Assembly (NCBI RefSeq): GCF_010894475.1
Contig: NZ_JAAIYB010000008.1
Coordinates: 1-49,359, forward strand
Reading direction: 5' to 3'
DNA from: Myxococcus vastator
GTDB lineage: Bacteria; Myxococcota; Myxococcia; Myxococcales; Myxococcaceae
DNA length: 49,359 nucleotides
Part shown: positions 7,838-16,454 of the stretch, in pieces
Layout of the letters: each line of letters begins with the position of its first letter
Position numbering within the stretch: position 1 is the stretch's first letter
Notes under the pieces: generated by a model
Told to the model about the DNA's origin: nothing
Seen by the model: the letters and a program-made list of their open reading frames with translations, nothing else
Database searches by the model: none
Made by a program: the position numbers and the translations under genes

Positions 7838-8923
7838 ATGGCACTCACGCTTCCCGATGCGCAGCCGCCGACGAGCCTGCTTCCTCTTGAGCAGGCCTGG
7901 CTGCAGCTGGTCCAGTCGGAGGTGGAGACCTCGCTGGCGGAGCTGTTCGAGCTCCCCGACGAGGCCTGCCTGGACGTTCGTTGGACACAGGCGCTGTCGC
8001 AGGCCCGGGCCTATACCTTGCGGCCCGCCAAGCGGCTCCGCCCGGCGCTGGTGATGGCCGGACACTGCCTGGCGCGTGGGAGCGCGGTGGTGCCCTCCGG
8101 GCTGTGGCGCTTCGCCGCGGGCCTGGAGCTGCTGCACACCTTCCTCCTCATCCATGACGACGTGGCGGACCAGGCGGAGCTGCGGCGGGGCGCCGCGTCC
8201 CTGCACCGGATGCTGGCGCCCGGACGGGCGGGGGAGGACCTGGCCGTGGTGGTAGGCGACCACCTCTTCGCGCGCGCGCTGGAGGCCATGCTGGGGTCGG
8301 GGCTGCCGGGCGCCGCGGGCGTGGTGCAGTACTACCTGGGCGTGTGCCGTCACACGGCGGCGGGGCAGTACCTGGACCTGGACCTGGGGCGCGCGCCGCT
8401 GGCGGAGGTGACGCTCTTCCAGACGCTGCGCGTGGCGCATCTCAAGACGGCGCGCTACGGCTTCTGCGCCCCGCTGGTGTGCGGGGCCATGCTCGGCGGT
8501 GCCAGCAGCGGCATGGTGGAAGGATTGGAGCGCGTGGGCCGTCACGTCGGTCTTGCCTACCAGCTTCGGGACGATTTGCTGGGCCTTTTTGGTGATTCGA
8601 ACGTCGCGGGCAAGGCCGCTGACGGCGACTTCCTCCAAGGCAAGCGAACCTTTCCAGTGCTGGCCGCCTTCGCGCGCGCCACCGCGGACGAGCGCGCGGA
8701 GCTGGAGGCGCTGTGGGCGCTGCCGGTGGCGCGGAAGGACGCGGCGGCGCTGGCCCGGGCCCGCGCGCTGGTGGAGTCCTGTGGAGGCCGGGCCGCGTGT
8801 GAGCGCATGGTGGTGCGCGCCTCCCGGGCCGCCCGCCGCTCGTTGCAGTCGCTGCCCAATCCCAACGGGGTGAGAGAGCTGCTCGACGCGCTCATCGCCC
8901 GGCTGGCCCACCGCGCCGCCTGA
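7838..8923 (+). CDS. crtE: Geranylgeranyl pyrophosphate synthase CrtE
   Basis: This is a trans-isoprenyl diphosphate synthase of 361 residues. The first Asp-rich motif is HDDVADQAELRRG and the second is YQLRDDLLGLFGD; both bind Mg-diphosphate. It supplies C20 GGPP for phytoene synthesis. The start is ATG 7838, seven bases after a strong GGAGGA (7825-7830). In-frame codons further upstream lie in the promoter and are not used. It is the first gene of the carB operon, and the next gene starts 7 bp after its stop. Light control is expected through the CarA/CarH sites just upstream. Confidence 0.95.
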   Translation: MALTLPDAQPPTSLLPLEQAWLQLVQSEVETSLAELFELPDEACLDVRWTQALSQARAYTLRPAKRLRPALVMAGHCLARGSAVVPSGLWRFAAGLELLHTFLLIHDDVADQAELRRGAASLHRMLAPGRAGEDLAVVVGDHLFARALEAMLGSGLPGAAGVVQYYLGVCRHTAAGQYLDLDLGRAPLAEVTLFQTLRVAHLKTARYGFCAPLVCGAMLGGASSGMVEGLERVGRHVGLAYQLRDDLLGLFGDSNVAGKAADGDFLQGKRTFPVLAAFARATADERAELEALWALPVARKDAAALARARALVESCGGRAACERMVVRASRAARRSLQSLPNPNGVRELLDALIARLAHRAA

Positions 8924-8930
8924 GGACGCC

Positions 8931-10478
8931 ATGAGCGCATCGACACAGGGCAGGCGCATTGTCGTGGTGGGCGCGGGCGTGGGGGGGCTGGCCGCCGCCG
9001 CCCGGCTGGCGCACCAGGGCTTCGACGTCCAGGTCTTCGAGAAGACGCAGGGGCCGGGCGGGCGCTGCAACCGGTTGCAGGTGGAGGGCTTCACGTGGGA
9101 CCTGGGCCCCACCATCGTGCTGATGCCGGAGGTGTTCGAGGAGACCTTCCGCGCGGTGGGCCGCCGCATCGAGGACTACCTGACGTTGCTCAAGTGCGAC
9201 CCGAACTATCGGGTCCATTTCCGGGACGGTTCGGATGTCACCTTCACGTCAGAGCTGTGCGCCATGGGCCGCGAGCTGGAGCGCGTGGAGCCCGGCAGCT
9301 ACGCGCGCTACCTCGCCTTCCTGGCCCAGGGCCGCGTCCAGTACCGCACGAGCCTGGACCACCTGGTGGGGCGCAACTACGAGGGCCTGCGTGACTATCT
9401 GTCGCCGCGCGTGCTCGCGCGCATCTTCCAGGTGCGCGCCCACCGCCGCATGTACGGGGACGTCAGCCGCTTCTTCCAGGACGAGCGCCTGCGCGCGGCG
9501 ATGACCTTCCAGACGATGTACCTGGGCGTGTCGCCCTACGCGTCACCCGCGGTGTACGGCCTGCTGCCCTTCACCGAGCTGGGCGTGGGCATCTGGTTCC
9601 CCAAGGGCGGCCTGTATGCCATTCCCCAGGCCCTGGAGCGGCTGGCGCGCGAGGAGGGCGTGCGCTTCCGCTACGGCGCGCCCGTGGAGCGCATCCTCAC
9701 CGACGGCGGCCGGACGCAAGGCGTGCGGTTGGAGGGCGGCGAGGTGGTGGAGGCGGACGCGGTGCTGTGCAACGCGGACCTGCCCTACGCGTACGACAAG
9801 CTGCTGGACCCGAAGGCGACGACGCTCAAGCGCAAGGAGAAGCTGCGCTACACGTCCAGCGGCTACCTGCTCTACCTGGGCATGAAGCGGCGCTACCCGG
9901 AGCTGTTGCACCACAACGTGGTGTTCGGCCGGGACTACAAGGGCTCCTTCGACGACATCTTCGAGCGCTTCCGCGTGCCGGACGACCCCAGCTTCTACGT
10001 CAACGCGCCCACCCGCACCGACGCGTCCCTGGCGCCCGAGGGCAAGGACGCGCTCTACGTGCTGGTGCCCGTGCCGCACCAGCACCCGGACCTGGACTGG
10101 AAGGTGGAGGGGCCCAAGGTCCGCGCGAAGTTCTTCGCGCGCATGGCGGAGCTGGGCTTCCCCTCGCTGGAGTCGGACATCGAGGTGGAGCGCGTCTTCA
10201 CCCCGGATGACTGGGCCGGCACCTTCAACCTGGCGCGTGGCAGCGCCTTCGGCCTGTCCCAGAACTTCACGCAGATTGGGCCGTTCCGCCCGGCCAACCA
10301 GGACGCGCGGGTGAAGAACCTCTTCTTCGTCGGCGCCTCCACGCAGCCCGGGACGGGGCTGCCCACGGTGCTCATCTCCGCGCGGCTGGTGACGGAGCGG
10401 CTGATGACGTGGGCCCAGGCGCAGGGCGTCTCGCTGTCGCCCCGGACGGCCGCGCCGCTGGAAGGGGTGGCCGCGTGA
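8931..10478 (+). CDS. crtIa: Phytoene desaturase CrtI-type (CrtIa)
   Basis: This is a 515-residue CrtI-type FAD-dependent carotene desaturase. The N-terminal dinucleotide-binding motif is VVVGAGVGGLAAAARLAHQG followed by VFEKTQGPGGRC, and the C-terminal FAD-closing motif is NLFFVGASTQPGTGLPTVLISARLV. In M. xanthus the second carB gene, crtIa, dehydrogenates and isomerises phytoene to zeta-carotene and needs CrtIb, encoded elsewhere, to reach lycopene (established). Position and order match, so I assign crtIa. No second desaturase of the crtIb type is obvious here apart from the crtD-like gene at 11546. Its stop overlaps the crtB start (GTGA). Confidence 0.92.
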   Translation: MSASTQGRRIVVVGAGVGGLAAAARLAHQGFDVQVFEKTQGPGGRCNRLQVEGFTWDLGPTIVLMPEVFEETFRAVGRRIEDYLTLLKCDPNYRVHFRDGSDVTFTSELCAMGRELERVEPGSYARYLAFLAQGRVQYRTSLDHLVGRNYEGLRDYLSPRVLARIFQVRAHRRMYGDVSRFFQDERLRAAMTFQTMYLGVSPYASPAVYGLLPFTELGVGIWFPKGGLYAIPQALERLAREEGVRFRYGAPVERILTDGGRTQGVRLEGGEVVEADAVLCNADLPYAYDKLLDPKATTLKRKEKLRYTSSGYLLYLGMKRRYPELLHHNVVFGRDYKGSFDDIFERFRVPDDPSFYVNAPTRTDASLAPEGKDALYVLVPVPHQHPDLDWKVEGPKVRAKFFARMAELGFPSLESDIEVERVFTPDDWAGTFNLARGSAFGLSQNFTQIGPFRPANQDARVKNLFFVGASTQPGTGLPTVLISARLVTERLMTWAQAQGVSLSPRTAAPLEGVAA

Positions 10479-11485
10479 GCCCGCCTGTCGACAAGGCGCT
10501 GGTGGCGCGCGGCTATGTGCTGGCGAAGCAGGTGACGCGCCATCACGCCAAGAGCTTCTTCTTCGCCTCGTACCTGCTCTTCGGCCTGCGGCGGAAGGCG
10601 GCGTTCGCGCTCTACGCCTTCTGCCGGCGCCTGGACGACATGGTGGACGGGGACGACGCGGCGAGCGCGGCCGACGCGCTGCCAGTGCGGCTGGCGCGGG
10701 CGCGGCAGCGCGTGGCGGAGCTGTATCTGCCCATGCCGGAGCTGGCGTCGCGTGAGCTGGGGCCGCCGGCGGACCGGGTGAAGGGCCGCGAGGCCGCGAC
10801 GCCGTGGGACGCGCGGGAGTTCGCCGCGCTGGAGCACACGGTGCGCCACTTCCGGATTCCGGAGCAGCCCTTCCAGGACCTCATCTCCGGCATGGAGATG
10901 GACCTGACGAAGCACCGCTACACCACCTGGGCGGAGCTGGACCTCTACTGCTACCGCGTGGCGGGCGTGGTGGGGCTGATGCTGACGCCGGTGCTGGGGT
11001 GCTCGGACGCGGCGGCGGTGGAGCCCGCGGCCGACCTGGGCCGGGCCATGCAGCTCACCAACATCCTCCGCGACGTGCGCGAGGACCTGGAGCGCGGCCG
11101 GGTGTACCTGCCCGCCGAGGAGCTGGCCGCCTTCGGGCTGTCGGAGGATGACTTGCGGCGCGGACAGGTGGATGCGCGCTGGCGGTCCTTCATGCGCTTC
11201 CAGGTGGAGCGCTCGCGGGCGTACTACGCGCGGGCGGCGGCCGGGGTGCGCTACCTGACGGGCTTCGGCAGCCAGCGGATGGTGCGGCTGATGGGCGCCA
11301 TCTACGGCGACATCCTGCGCGACATCGAAGCGCGCGACTACGACGTGTTCAGCGCCCGGGCCCACGTGACGACGCGCCGCAAGCTCGCGCTGGCCTCCGC
11401 GGCCATGGTGCGGCCCGCCGCGGTGCTGCCCGTCCCCCAGGGTGAGGCGCGCATGCCGCTGCTGCCCACCGGGACGGGAGGGTGA
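10475..11485 (+). CDS. crtB: Phytoene synthase CrtB
   Basis: The 336-residue squalene/phytoene synthase family protein condenses two GGPP to 15-cis-phytoene. It shows HAKSFFFASYLL near the N-terminus, YAFCRRLDDMVDG (first Asp-rich motif DDMVD), and DLGRAMQLTNILRDVREDLERGRVYLP (second motif, DVRED, with the conserved QLTNILRD). The start is GTG 10475, overlapping the crtIa stop as GTGA; there is no good ATG near the N-terminus. The usual family length is about 300-340. Sixty bases separate it from crtD, the largest gap in the front half of the operon. Confidence 0.95.
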   Translation: MSPPVDKALVARGYVLAKQVTRHHAKSFFFASYLLFGLRRKAAFALYAFCRRLDDMVDGDDAASAADALPVRLARARQRVAELYLPMPELASRELGPPADRVKGREAATPWDAREFAALEHTVRHFRIPEQPFQDLISGMEMDLTKHRYTTWAELDLYCYRVAGVVGLMLTPVLGCSDAAAVEPAADLGRAMQLTNILRDVREDLERGRVYLPAEELAAFGLSEDDLRRGQVDARWRSFMRFQVERSRAYYARAAAGVRYLTGFGSQRMVRLMGAIYGDILRDIEARDYDVFSARAHVTTRRKLALASAAMVRPAAVLPVPQGEARMPLLPTGTGG

Positions 11486-11545
11486 GGGCGTCATGCGTGG
11501 CGATGGAATGAACCCGGGGCTTCAGCGGCGCATGGGAGGTGGGGC

Positions 11546-13003
11546 ATGAAGCGCACCCGCGTCGCGGTGGTGGGTGGCGGCATCGGTGGCCTGACGGCCG
11601 CCGGATTGCTGGCGAAGGACGGGCACGAGGTGACGCTGTTCGAGCGAGGCGCCTCGCTGGGCGGCAAGGCCCAGGCCGTCACGGTGAATGGCATCACCCT
11701 GGACACGGGGCCCACGCTGCTGACGCTGCCGCACCTGGTGCGTGGAACCTTCCAGCAACTGGGCGCCGAGGACCTGCTGCCGCGCTTCACGGAGCTGGAG
11801 CCGCAGTGCGCCTACCGCTTCGAGGACGGGTGTGACTTCACGGCCTACAAGGACGTGGAGCGGATGGCGGAGAGCGCGGCGGGAGTTCGCCCGGGTGAGC
11901 GCGCCGGCATCCGCGGCTTCTACACGGAGGCCGCGGCCATCTGGCGTGCCGCGGGCGAGCCGTACCTGGAGGCGCCCTTCGAGGGCATGGCCGGCTTCAT
12001 GACGCGCGTGGCGAAGCGCGGCGTGGGGGCCGTCATGGCGGGGATGAAGATGGGCACGCTGCATGAGCTGGCGGCCCGGCACTTCAAGACGGACCACCTG
12101 CGGCAGTACGTGGGCCGCTTCGCCACGTACACGGGCGCGTCCCCCTACGAGGCCAGCGCGGCCTTCGCGCTGATTCCGCACATCGAGCATGCCTACGGCG
12201 TGCACCACGTCCGCGGCGGCATCGGCGCGCTGGTGGAGGCGCTGGACCAGGCCGTGCGCCGGCTGGGCGTGCGCATCCACCTGGACACGCGGGCGCGCTT
12301 CGAGCGCACGCGCGAGGGCTACCAGGTGGGCCCACAGGAGGGCACGGAGCGCTTCGACAGCGTGGTGGTGAACGCGGATCCGCTGGAGCGGCTCGCGCGC
12401 GCGGAGGAGCCCCTGGCGCTGTCCGGCTTCGTGCTGCTGCTGGAGGTGGAGGGCCGCATCGCCCTGCCGCACCACACAGTGCTCTTCGGCGGCGACTACC
12501 GGCGCGAGTTCGACGAGCTGTTCGGCGGGCAGCTCGCGTCCGACCCGACGGTGTATTTCTGCAACCCGTCCGCCACCGACGAGAGCATGGTGCCGCCGGG
12601 CCGCACCGGGCTGTTCGTCATGGTGAACGCGCCCGCGCTGCCCGTGGACGCGCGCGGCGCGGAGCAGGCCACCCGGGACTGGGAGGCAGGCGCCGAGCGA
12701 GTGAAGGCGCAGATGCTGGAGCGGCTGTGCCGGCACTACCCGGCGCTCAAGGGGCGCGTGCGTGTCATGGGCCAGCGCTCGCCGGTGGACCTGGCCGCGC
12801 AGGGGGCTCCGGGCGGGTCCATCTACGGCTTCCTGCCGCACGGGAAGTTCGGTCCCTTCCGCCGGCCGCGCATCCGCGGCGACACGCCGGGCCTGTTCTT
12901 CGCGGGCGGCGGCACGCATCCCGGCGGCGGGGTGCCGCTGGTGATGTTGTCCGGCCGCTTCGCCGCGGAGCTGGCCTCGCGGCACCTCCGGAGGGACGCA
13001 TGA
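11546..13003 (+). CDS. crtD: CrtD/CrtI-family carotenoid 3,4-desaturase
   Basis: This is a second CrtI-family flavoprotein (485 residues) in the operon. The N-terminus carries VAVVGGGIGGLTAAGLLAKD and LFERGASLGGKA; the C-terminus carries GLFFAGGGTHPGGGVPLVMLSGR, the GTHPGGG form typical of CrtD-like hydroxyneurosporene/methoxyneurosporene desaturases. In M. xanthus the fourth carB gene is the crtD-type desaturase that acts with CrtC on the acyclic end (established order). A GGGAGG-type ribosome site precedes ATG 11546. It overlaps crtC by 4 bp (ATGA). Which desaturation it performs cannot be read from sequence alone. Confidence 0.87.
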   Translation: MKRTRVAVVGGGIGGLTAAGLLAKDGHEVTLFERGASLGGKAQAVTVNGITLDTGPTLLTLPHLVRGTFQQLGAEDLLPRFTELEPQCAYRFEDGCDFTAYKDVERMAESAAGVRPGERAGIRGFYTEAAAIWRAAGEPYLEAPFEGMAGFMTRVAKRGVGAVMAGMKMGTLHELAARHFKTDHLRQYVGRFATYTGASPYEASAAFALIPHIEHAYGVHHVRGGIGALVEALDQAVRRLGVRIHLDTRARFERTREGYQVGPQEGTERFDSVVVNADPLERLARAEEPLALSGFVLLLEVEGRIALPHHTVLFGGDYRREFDELFGGQLASDPTVYFCNPSATDESMVPPGRTGLFVMVNAPALPVDARGAEQATRDWEAGAERVKAQMLERLCRHYPALKGRVRVMGQRSPVDLAAQGAPGGSIYGFLPHGKFGPFRRPRIRGDTPGLFFAGGGTHPGGGVPLVMLSGRFAAELASRHLRRDA

Positions 13004-13926
13004 CGCGCCTGGCGAAGCTCCCCGCCCTGCCGGACGCGGCGGGCACCTACCGCTGGTTCTACGCGGACGTCACCGCGGGGCCCTACAGCGCGGTGTGCAT
13101 CTTCATGCTGGGCTCGCTGTTCTCGCCCCGGTACTCGGTGGCGGCGCGGCGCGGCGGACGGCCGCTGGAGCACAGCGCGGTGAACTTCGCGCTGTACCAC
13201 GAGGGGGTGCGGCGGCTGTGGGTCCTCAGCGAGTACGCGCGCGCGGAGCTGGAGGCCCCGGGCCGGCTGCGCATTGGCCGCTCCACGCTGTCGTACGAGC
13301 GGGGCGGCACGGTGCGGATGGCGGTGGATGACTGGACGGCGCCGTGGGGCCGGCCGGTGCGCGCGGCCCTGACGCTGGAGCCGATGACACCCGTGGGGGA
13401 GGTGGTGCAGCTCATGCCCGGGTTGCCGCACTACTGGCAGGCGCTGGCGCCTCGTTCGCAGGCACGGCTGGAGGTGTCCTCGCTGGGCATCCAGGCGAGT
13501 GGCCTGGGCTACCACGACACCAACCACGGTGGAGAGCTGCTGGGGGCGCGGTTGTCGGGGTGGCACTGGTCCCGCACGCACCGCGAGGACGAGACGGTGG
13601 TGGACTACCACCTGCCCGAAGGGGTCGCGCCGCTGCGCGTGGTGGCCGGCGCGCGCGGCGTGCGCTGCGAGCGAGGGCCTGCCTTGGTGGAGGCGCGGCC
13701 CACCAGCATCACCGGTTGGGGCCTGCGCGTGCCGTCGCGCCTGCACGCGGGCAACGTGGTGGTGGGGCAGCCGAAGCTGCTGGAGTCGTCGCCCTTCTAT
13801 GCGCGGCTAGAGGCGCGCCAGGGGCCGCTGGACTCCCTGGGCGAGGTGGCGGACTTCCGTCGCTTCCACTCCCCCTTCATTCGCTGGATGGCGCACTTCC
13901 GCACGCGGATGGGACGGGCGGCATGA
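13000..13926 (+). CDS. crtC: Carotenoid 1,2-hydratase CrtC
   Basis: The 308-residue protein matches CrtC/CruF-independent acyclic carotenoid hydratases. It has the characteristic YRWFYADVT near the N-terminus, IFMLGSLFSPRY, and GYHDTNHGGELLGARLSGWHWSR in the middle. CrtC adds water across the 1,2 double bond of an acyclic psi end and works upstream of, or alongside, CrtD. ATG 13000 overlaps the crtD stop (ATGA), and the C-terminus overlaps the glycosyltransferase start. No signal peptide is seen; the family is membrane-associated in phototrophs. The 1-hydroxyl it creates is the natural attachment site for the sugar that the next gene probably transfers. Confidence 0.88.
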   Translation: MTRLAKLPALPDAAGTYRWFYADVTAGPYSAVCIFMLGSLFSPRYSVAARRGGRPLEHSAVNFALYHEGVRRLWVLSEYARAELEAPGRLRIGRSTLSYERGGTVRMAVDDWTAPWGRPVRAALTLEPMTPVGEVVQLMPGLPHYWQALAPRSQARLEVSSLGIQASGLGYHDTNHGGELLGARLSGWHWSRTHREDETVVDYHLPEGVAPLRVVAGARGVRCERGPALVEARPTSITGWGLRVPSRLHAGNVVVGQPKLLESSPFYARLEARQGPLDSLGEVADFRRFHSPFIRWMAHFRTRMGRAA

Positions 13927-15047
13927 GCGCGCTCGTCCTCGCGTCCCTGGTGTGGTGCGCCGTGGCCACGGGCTTCAGCGCGGTGGCGTGCGTGCGCCTG
14001 TCGCGTGCGCGGGCCGGGACGGCGCCCCGGTCCAGCGCGCTGCCGCCGGTGCTGTTGCTGCGCCCGGTGGACGCGCCCACGCCTCGGGAGCTGGAGAACC
14101 TGGCGCAGTCCATCGACTACGCGGGGCCGTTGGAGCAGGTGGTGGTGTCGCCCTACCGGCCCCGGCTTGCCCCGGAGGTGCGGTGGCTTCCCAGCGACCC
14201 GCTGACGCCCAACCGGAAGGTGGGGCACCTGCTGTATGCGCTGGACGTGTTGCCCGTGGGCGGCCGGGTGGTGCTGTCGGTGGACGCGGACGTGGCGGTG
14301 ACAGGCGCGCTGGTGGAAGGCCTGGCCGTGCCGGTGGCCGCGGGCGCCGCGCTGAGCACCGCGGCGCCGCTGCCGGTAGGGCCTCGGGATGGTGCGAGCC
14401 GGGCCATGGCGGGCCTCCTGCGCTACACGCACCACAGCTTCCGGGCCCTGGACGCGATGAGCGCGGGCGCCAAGGCCGTGTGCGGCAAGGCGCTGGGCTT
14501 GTCGCCCGCGGCCGTGGCGTCGCTGCGGCGGCTGGCGGACCACATTGGCGAGGACCTGGAGTTGGCCAAGTGTCTTCACGCCCGGGGGCTGGACGTGGTG
14601 CTGAGCCGCGCCCCGGCGGTGGTGCCCCTGGACGCCGAGGTGCCCTGGGCCGCGCCGCTGTCGCGCTTCACGCGCTGGATGCAGGTGCTGGCCAGCCACC
14701 GGCCCGCGCTGTACCCCACGGTGCCGCTGCTCTTCACGCCGACGCTGCCGCTGACGGTGCTGGCCGCGGCGCTGGGCTCGCCGGTGCTGGCGGGCGCGGT
14801 GGCGGGACTGGTGGCCGTGCGGACCTTGCTGGCGTTGCGACTGGCCGGGCTCCACGCGCCGGTGGCGGACGCGGGGCGGGCCTTCGCGGTGACGGACTGG
14901 TTGCTGGGCGAAGCGCTCTTGCTGGCGGCCTTCCTGCGCTCGTTGTGGCGGCAGGGCACGGTGACGTGGCGAGGGCAGACCTATGCGTTGCGGCCTGGAG
15001 GCAGGATGGTACGGGTGGCTCCGGAGCTGAGTGGAGGGCCGGGATGA
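13923..15047 (+). CDS. GT21-like membrane glycosyltransferase (ceramide glucosyltransferase type)
   Basis: A glycosyltransferase of 374 residues. An N-terminal hydrophobic segment is followed by a GT-A fold: LLRPVDAPTP, the metal-binding DAD in VVLSVDADVAV, HIGEDLELAKCLHARG with an acidic catalytic-type ED, and RFTRWMQ, the (Q/R)xxRW motif. This set is typical of GT21 ceramide glucosyltransferases and HpnI-like enzymes. Several C-terminal membrane helices follow. Placed after crtC, it probably glycosylates the hydroxylated carotenoid to give the glucoside known from myxobacteria (inference). M. xanthus carries a glycosyltransferase-like gene at this operon position. It overlaps both neighbours by 4 bp. 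Confidence 0.82.
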   Translation: MSALVLASLVWCAVATGFSAVACVRLSRARAGTAPRSSALPPVLLLRPVDAPTPRELENLAQSIDYAGPLEQVVVSPYRPRLAPEVRWLPSDPLTPNRKVGHLLYALDVLPVGGRVVLSVDADVAVTGALVEGLAVPVAAGAALSTAAPLPVGPRDGASRAMAGLLRYTHHSFRALDAMSAGAKAVCGKALGLSPAAVASLRRLADHIGEDLELAKCLHARGLDVVLSRAPAVVPLDAEVPWAAPLSRFTRWMQVLASHRPALYPTVPLLFTPTLPLTVLAAALGSPVLAGAVAGLVAVRTLLALRLAGLHAPVADAGRAFAVTDWLLGEALLLAAFLRSLWRQGTVTWRGQTYALRPGGRMVRVAPELSGGPG

Positions 15048-15433
15048 TGACGTACGCGCGATTCCTCGGGCTGTTCGTGGTGGTGCCCATTCTCTTCCTG
15101 GCGTGGCGCTATCGCCGCACCTTCACGGCCAGGAGCCTGGCGCCCATGGGGCTCTTGCTCATCGTCGTGTACGCGGCGACGTCGCCCTGGGACAACCTGG
15201 CGGTGAAGTGGGGCCTGTGGGGCTTCGACCCCGAGCGCATCTGGGGCATCAAGCTGGGCTACCTGCCGCTGGAGGAGTACCTCTTCTTCGGCCTGCAGAC
15301 GCTGCTGGTGGGGCTGTGGGCCCGGGCCCGGCTGGCGCGTGCGCTGGCGCCGGACGCCCAGGCGACCCGGCCCGGGGCGGAGGCGGGTGAGCGCCGCGAC
15401 GGCGCGCTGACGGCCCGGGAGGTGGCGCCATGA
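15044..15433 (+). CDS. crtYc: Lycopene cyclase domain protein CrtYc
   Basis: A 129-residue protein with three predicted hydrophobic helices and the heterodimeric lycopene cyclase motif LPLEEYLFF after LVKWGLWGFDP-type residues (AVKWGLWGFDPERIWGIKLG). CrtYc and CrtYd together form the beta-cyclase that closes one end of the carotene; each is one half of the fused fungal/archaeal cyclase. ATG 15044 overlaps the glycosyltransferase stop as ATGA, and a second ATG follows at 15047. The C-terminal ~30 residues are hydrophilic and Ala/Arg-rich, beyond the membrane core. It overlaps crtYd by 4 bp, fitting obligate co-expression of the two subunits. Confidence 0.9.
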   Translation: MMTYARFLGLFVVVPILFLAWRYRRTFTARSLAPMGLLLIVVYAATSPWDNLAVKWGLWGFDPERIWGIKLGYLPLEEYLFFGLQTLLVGLWARARLARALAPDAQATRPGAEAGERRDGALTAREVAP

Positions 15434-15780
15434 TGGAGACGAAGTGGGCATACCTCATCCACCTGCTGGGCTGGACGCTGCCGCTCATCGCCTTCCAGTT
15501 GGTGCTGCTGGTGCGCCACTACAAGGCGCGCTCCGGCGCGGTGCTCAAGGCGGTGCTGCCGCCGGCCTTCATCATGGGGCTGTATCTGTCCATCGCGGAC
15601 CACCTGGCCATCTCCACCGGCATCTGGAACTTCGGTGAAGGCAAGCACCTGGGCGTGTACGTGGGGGTGGTGCCGCTGGAAGAGGTGCTCTTCTTCCTGG
15701 TGACCAGCGTGCTGGTGTCGCTGGGCCTGGCGCTGTTCACCGCGCTGGTGTCGCTGCTGGGGGAGGCCCGGGCGTCGTGA
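15430..15780 (+). CDS. crtYd: Lycopene cyclase domain protein CrtYd
   Basis: The 116-residue second half of the heterodimeric lycopene cyclase. It has three hydrophobic segments and the matching motif VPLEEVLFFLVTS, preceded by IADHLAISTGIWNFGEG, the usual W-x-F/GIWNF context of this family. It acts in the membrane with CrtYc to make a beta-ionone ring at one end, which leaves the other end for CrtC/CrtD and sugar addition. ATG 15430 overlaps the crtYc stop; its own stop overlaps the acyltransferase GTG start. Confidence 0.9.
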   Translation: MMETKWAYLIHLLGWTLPLIAFQLVLLVRHYKARSGAVLKAVLPPAFIMGLYLSIADHLAISTGIWNFGEGKHLGVYVGVVPLEEVLFFLVTSVLVSLGLALFTALVSLLGEARAS

Positions 15781-16454
15781 TTCACGCGGCGAAAGGAGGC
15801 CCGCTGGGCTGGGCGTGGGACCGGTACATCGGCTGGAAGTTCCGCGCGGCGTTCCGGGGGCTGTGGGTGCGCGGGGCGCTGCCGCCGGGAGGCCCGGGAC
15901 GGCTGGTGTACCTGAACCACTCCAACTGGTGGGACGGCTTCGTGCTCAACCAGCTCTGCCAGACGGCGGGTTGGGACGGCTACTGCCTCATGGACGAGGA
16001 GAACCTGCGCCGCTACCGCTTCCTCACGCGCATTGGCGCCTTCAGCATCCGGCGCAGGGACGCGACGTCGTCGGTGGCGTCGCTGCGCTACGCGAAGGAG
16101 CTGCTGCGCGGGCCCCGCGCGGTGGTGTTCGTCTTCCCGGAGGGCGAGCACCGACCCTTTGGCGTGCTCCCGCTGCGGCTGGAGCGGGGCGTGGAGCTGC
16201 TGGCACGGGTGGCGAAGGTGGAGTGCCTGCCCATCGCGGTGCGCTACGGCTTCTTCGAACACGAGCGTCCGGACGTGCTGCTGGAGGTGGGCACCCCGCA
16301 TCCGCCCGGCGACCTGGCCGTCTTCCAGGAGGGACTGGAGACGGTGGTGCGGCGGCTGGCGGCGGTGACGTCCCTGGAGGACTTCACGCGCCGGGTGTCC
16401 GGTGCGCGCGGCGTGGCGGAGCGCTGGGACGCGGCCCGGGGGCTGGCGCCATGA
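15777..16454 (+). CDS. PlsC-type acyltransferase
   Basis: The 225-residue protein has the 1-acylglycerol-3-phosphate acyltransferase HX4D motif (NHSNWWDGF, H and D five apart), then IRRRD, and FVFPEGEHRPFG, which is the EGxR/EGEH substrate motif block. The start is GTG 15777, overlapping the crtYd stop as GTGA; the first residues (IHAAKGGPLG) are not a signal peptide. Position between the carotenoid enzymes and carA matches orf9 of M. xanthus carB. By context it probably esterifies the sugar of the carotenoid glucoside with a fatty acid, giving the carotenoid glucoside esters known in myxobacteria (inference). Acylation of another lipid remains possible. Confidence 0.82.
   Translation: MIHAAKGGPLGWAWDRYIGWKFRAAFRGLWVRGALPPGGPGRLVYLNHSNWWDGFVLNQLCQTAGWDGYCLMDEENLRRYRFLTRIGAFSIRRRDATSSVASLRYAKELLRGPRAVVFVFPEGEHRPFGVLPLRLERGVELLARVAKVECLPIAVRYGFFEHERPDVLLEVGTPHPPGDLAVFQEGLETVVRRLAAVTSLEDFTRRVSGARGVAERWDAARGLAP

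Noticed and set aside
7814-9169. 451-codon open frame on the minus strand across crtE
   Set aside because: It is a shadow of crtE and crtIa with no recognisable motif.
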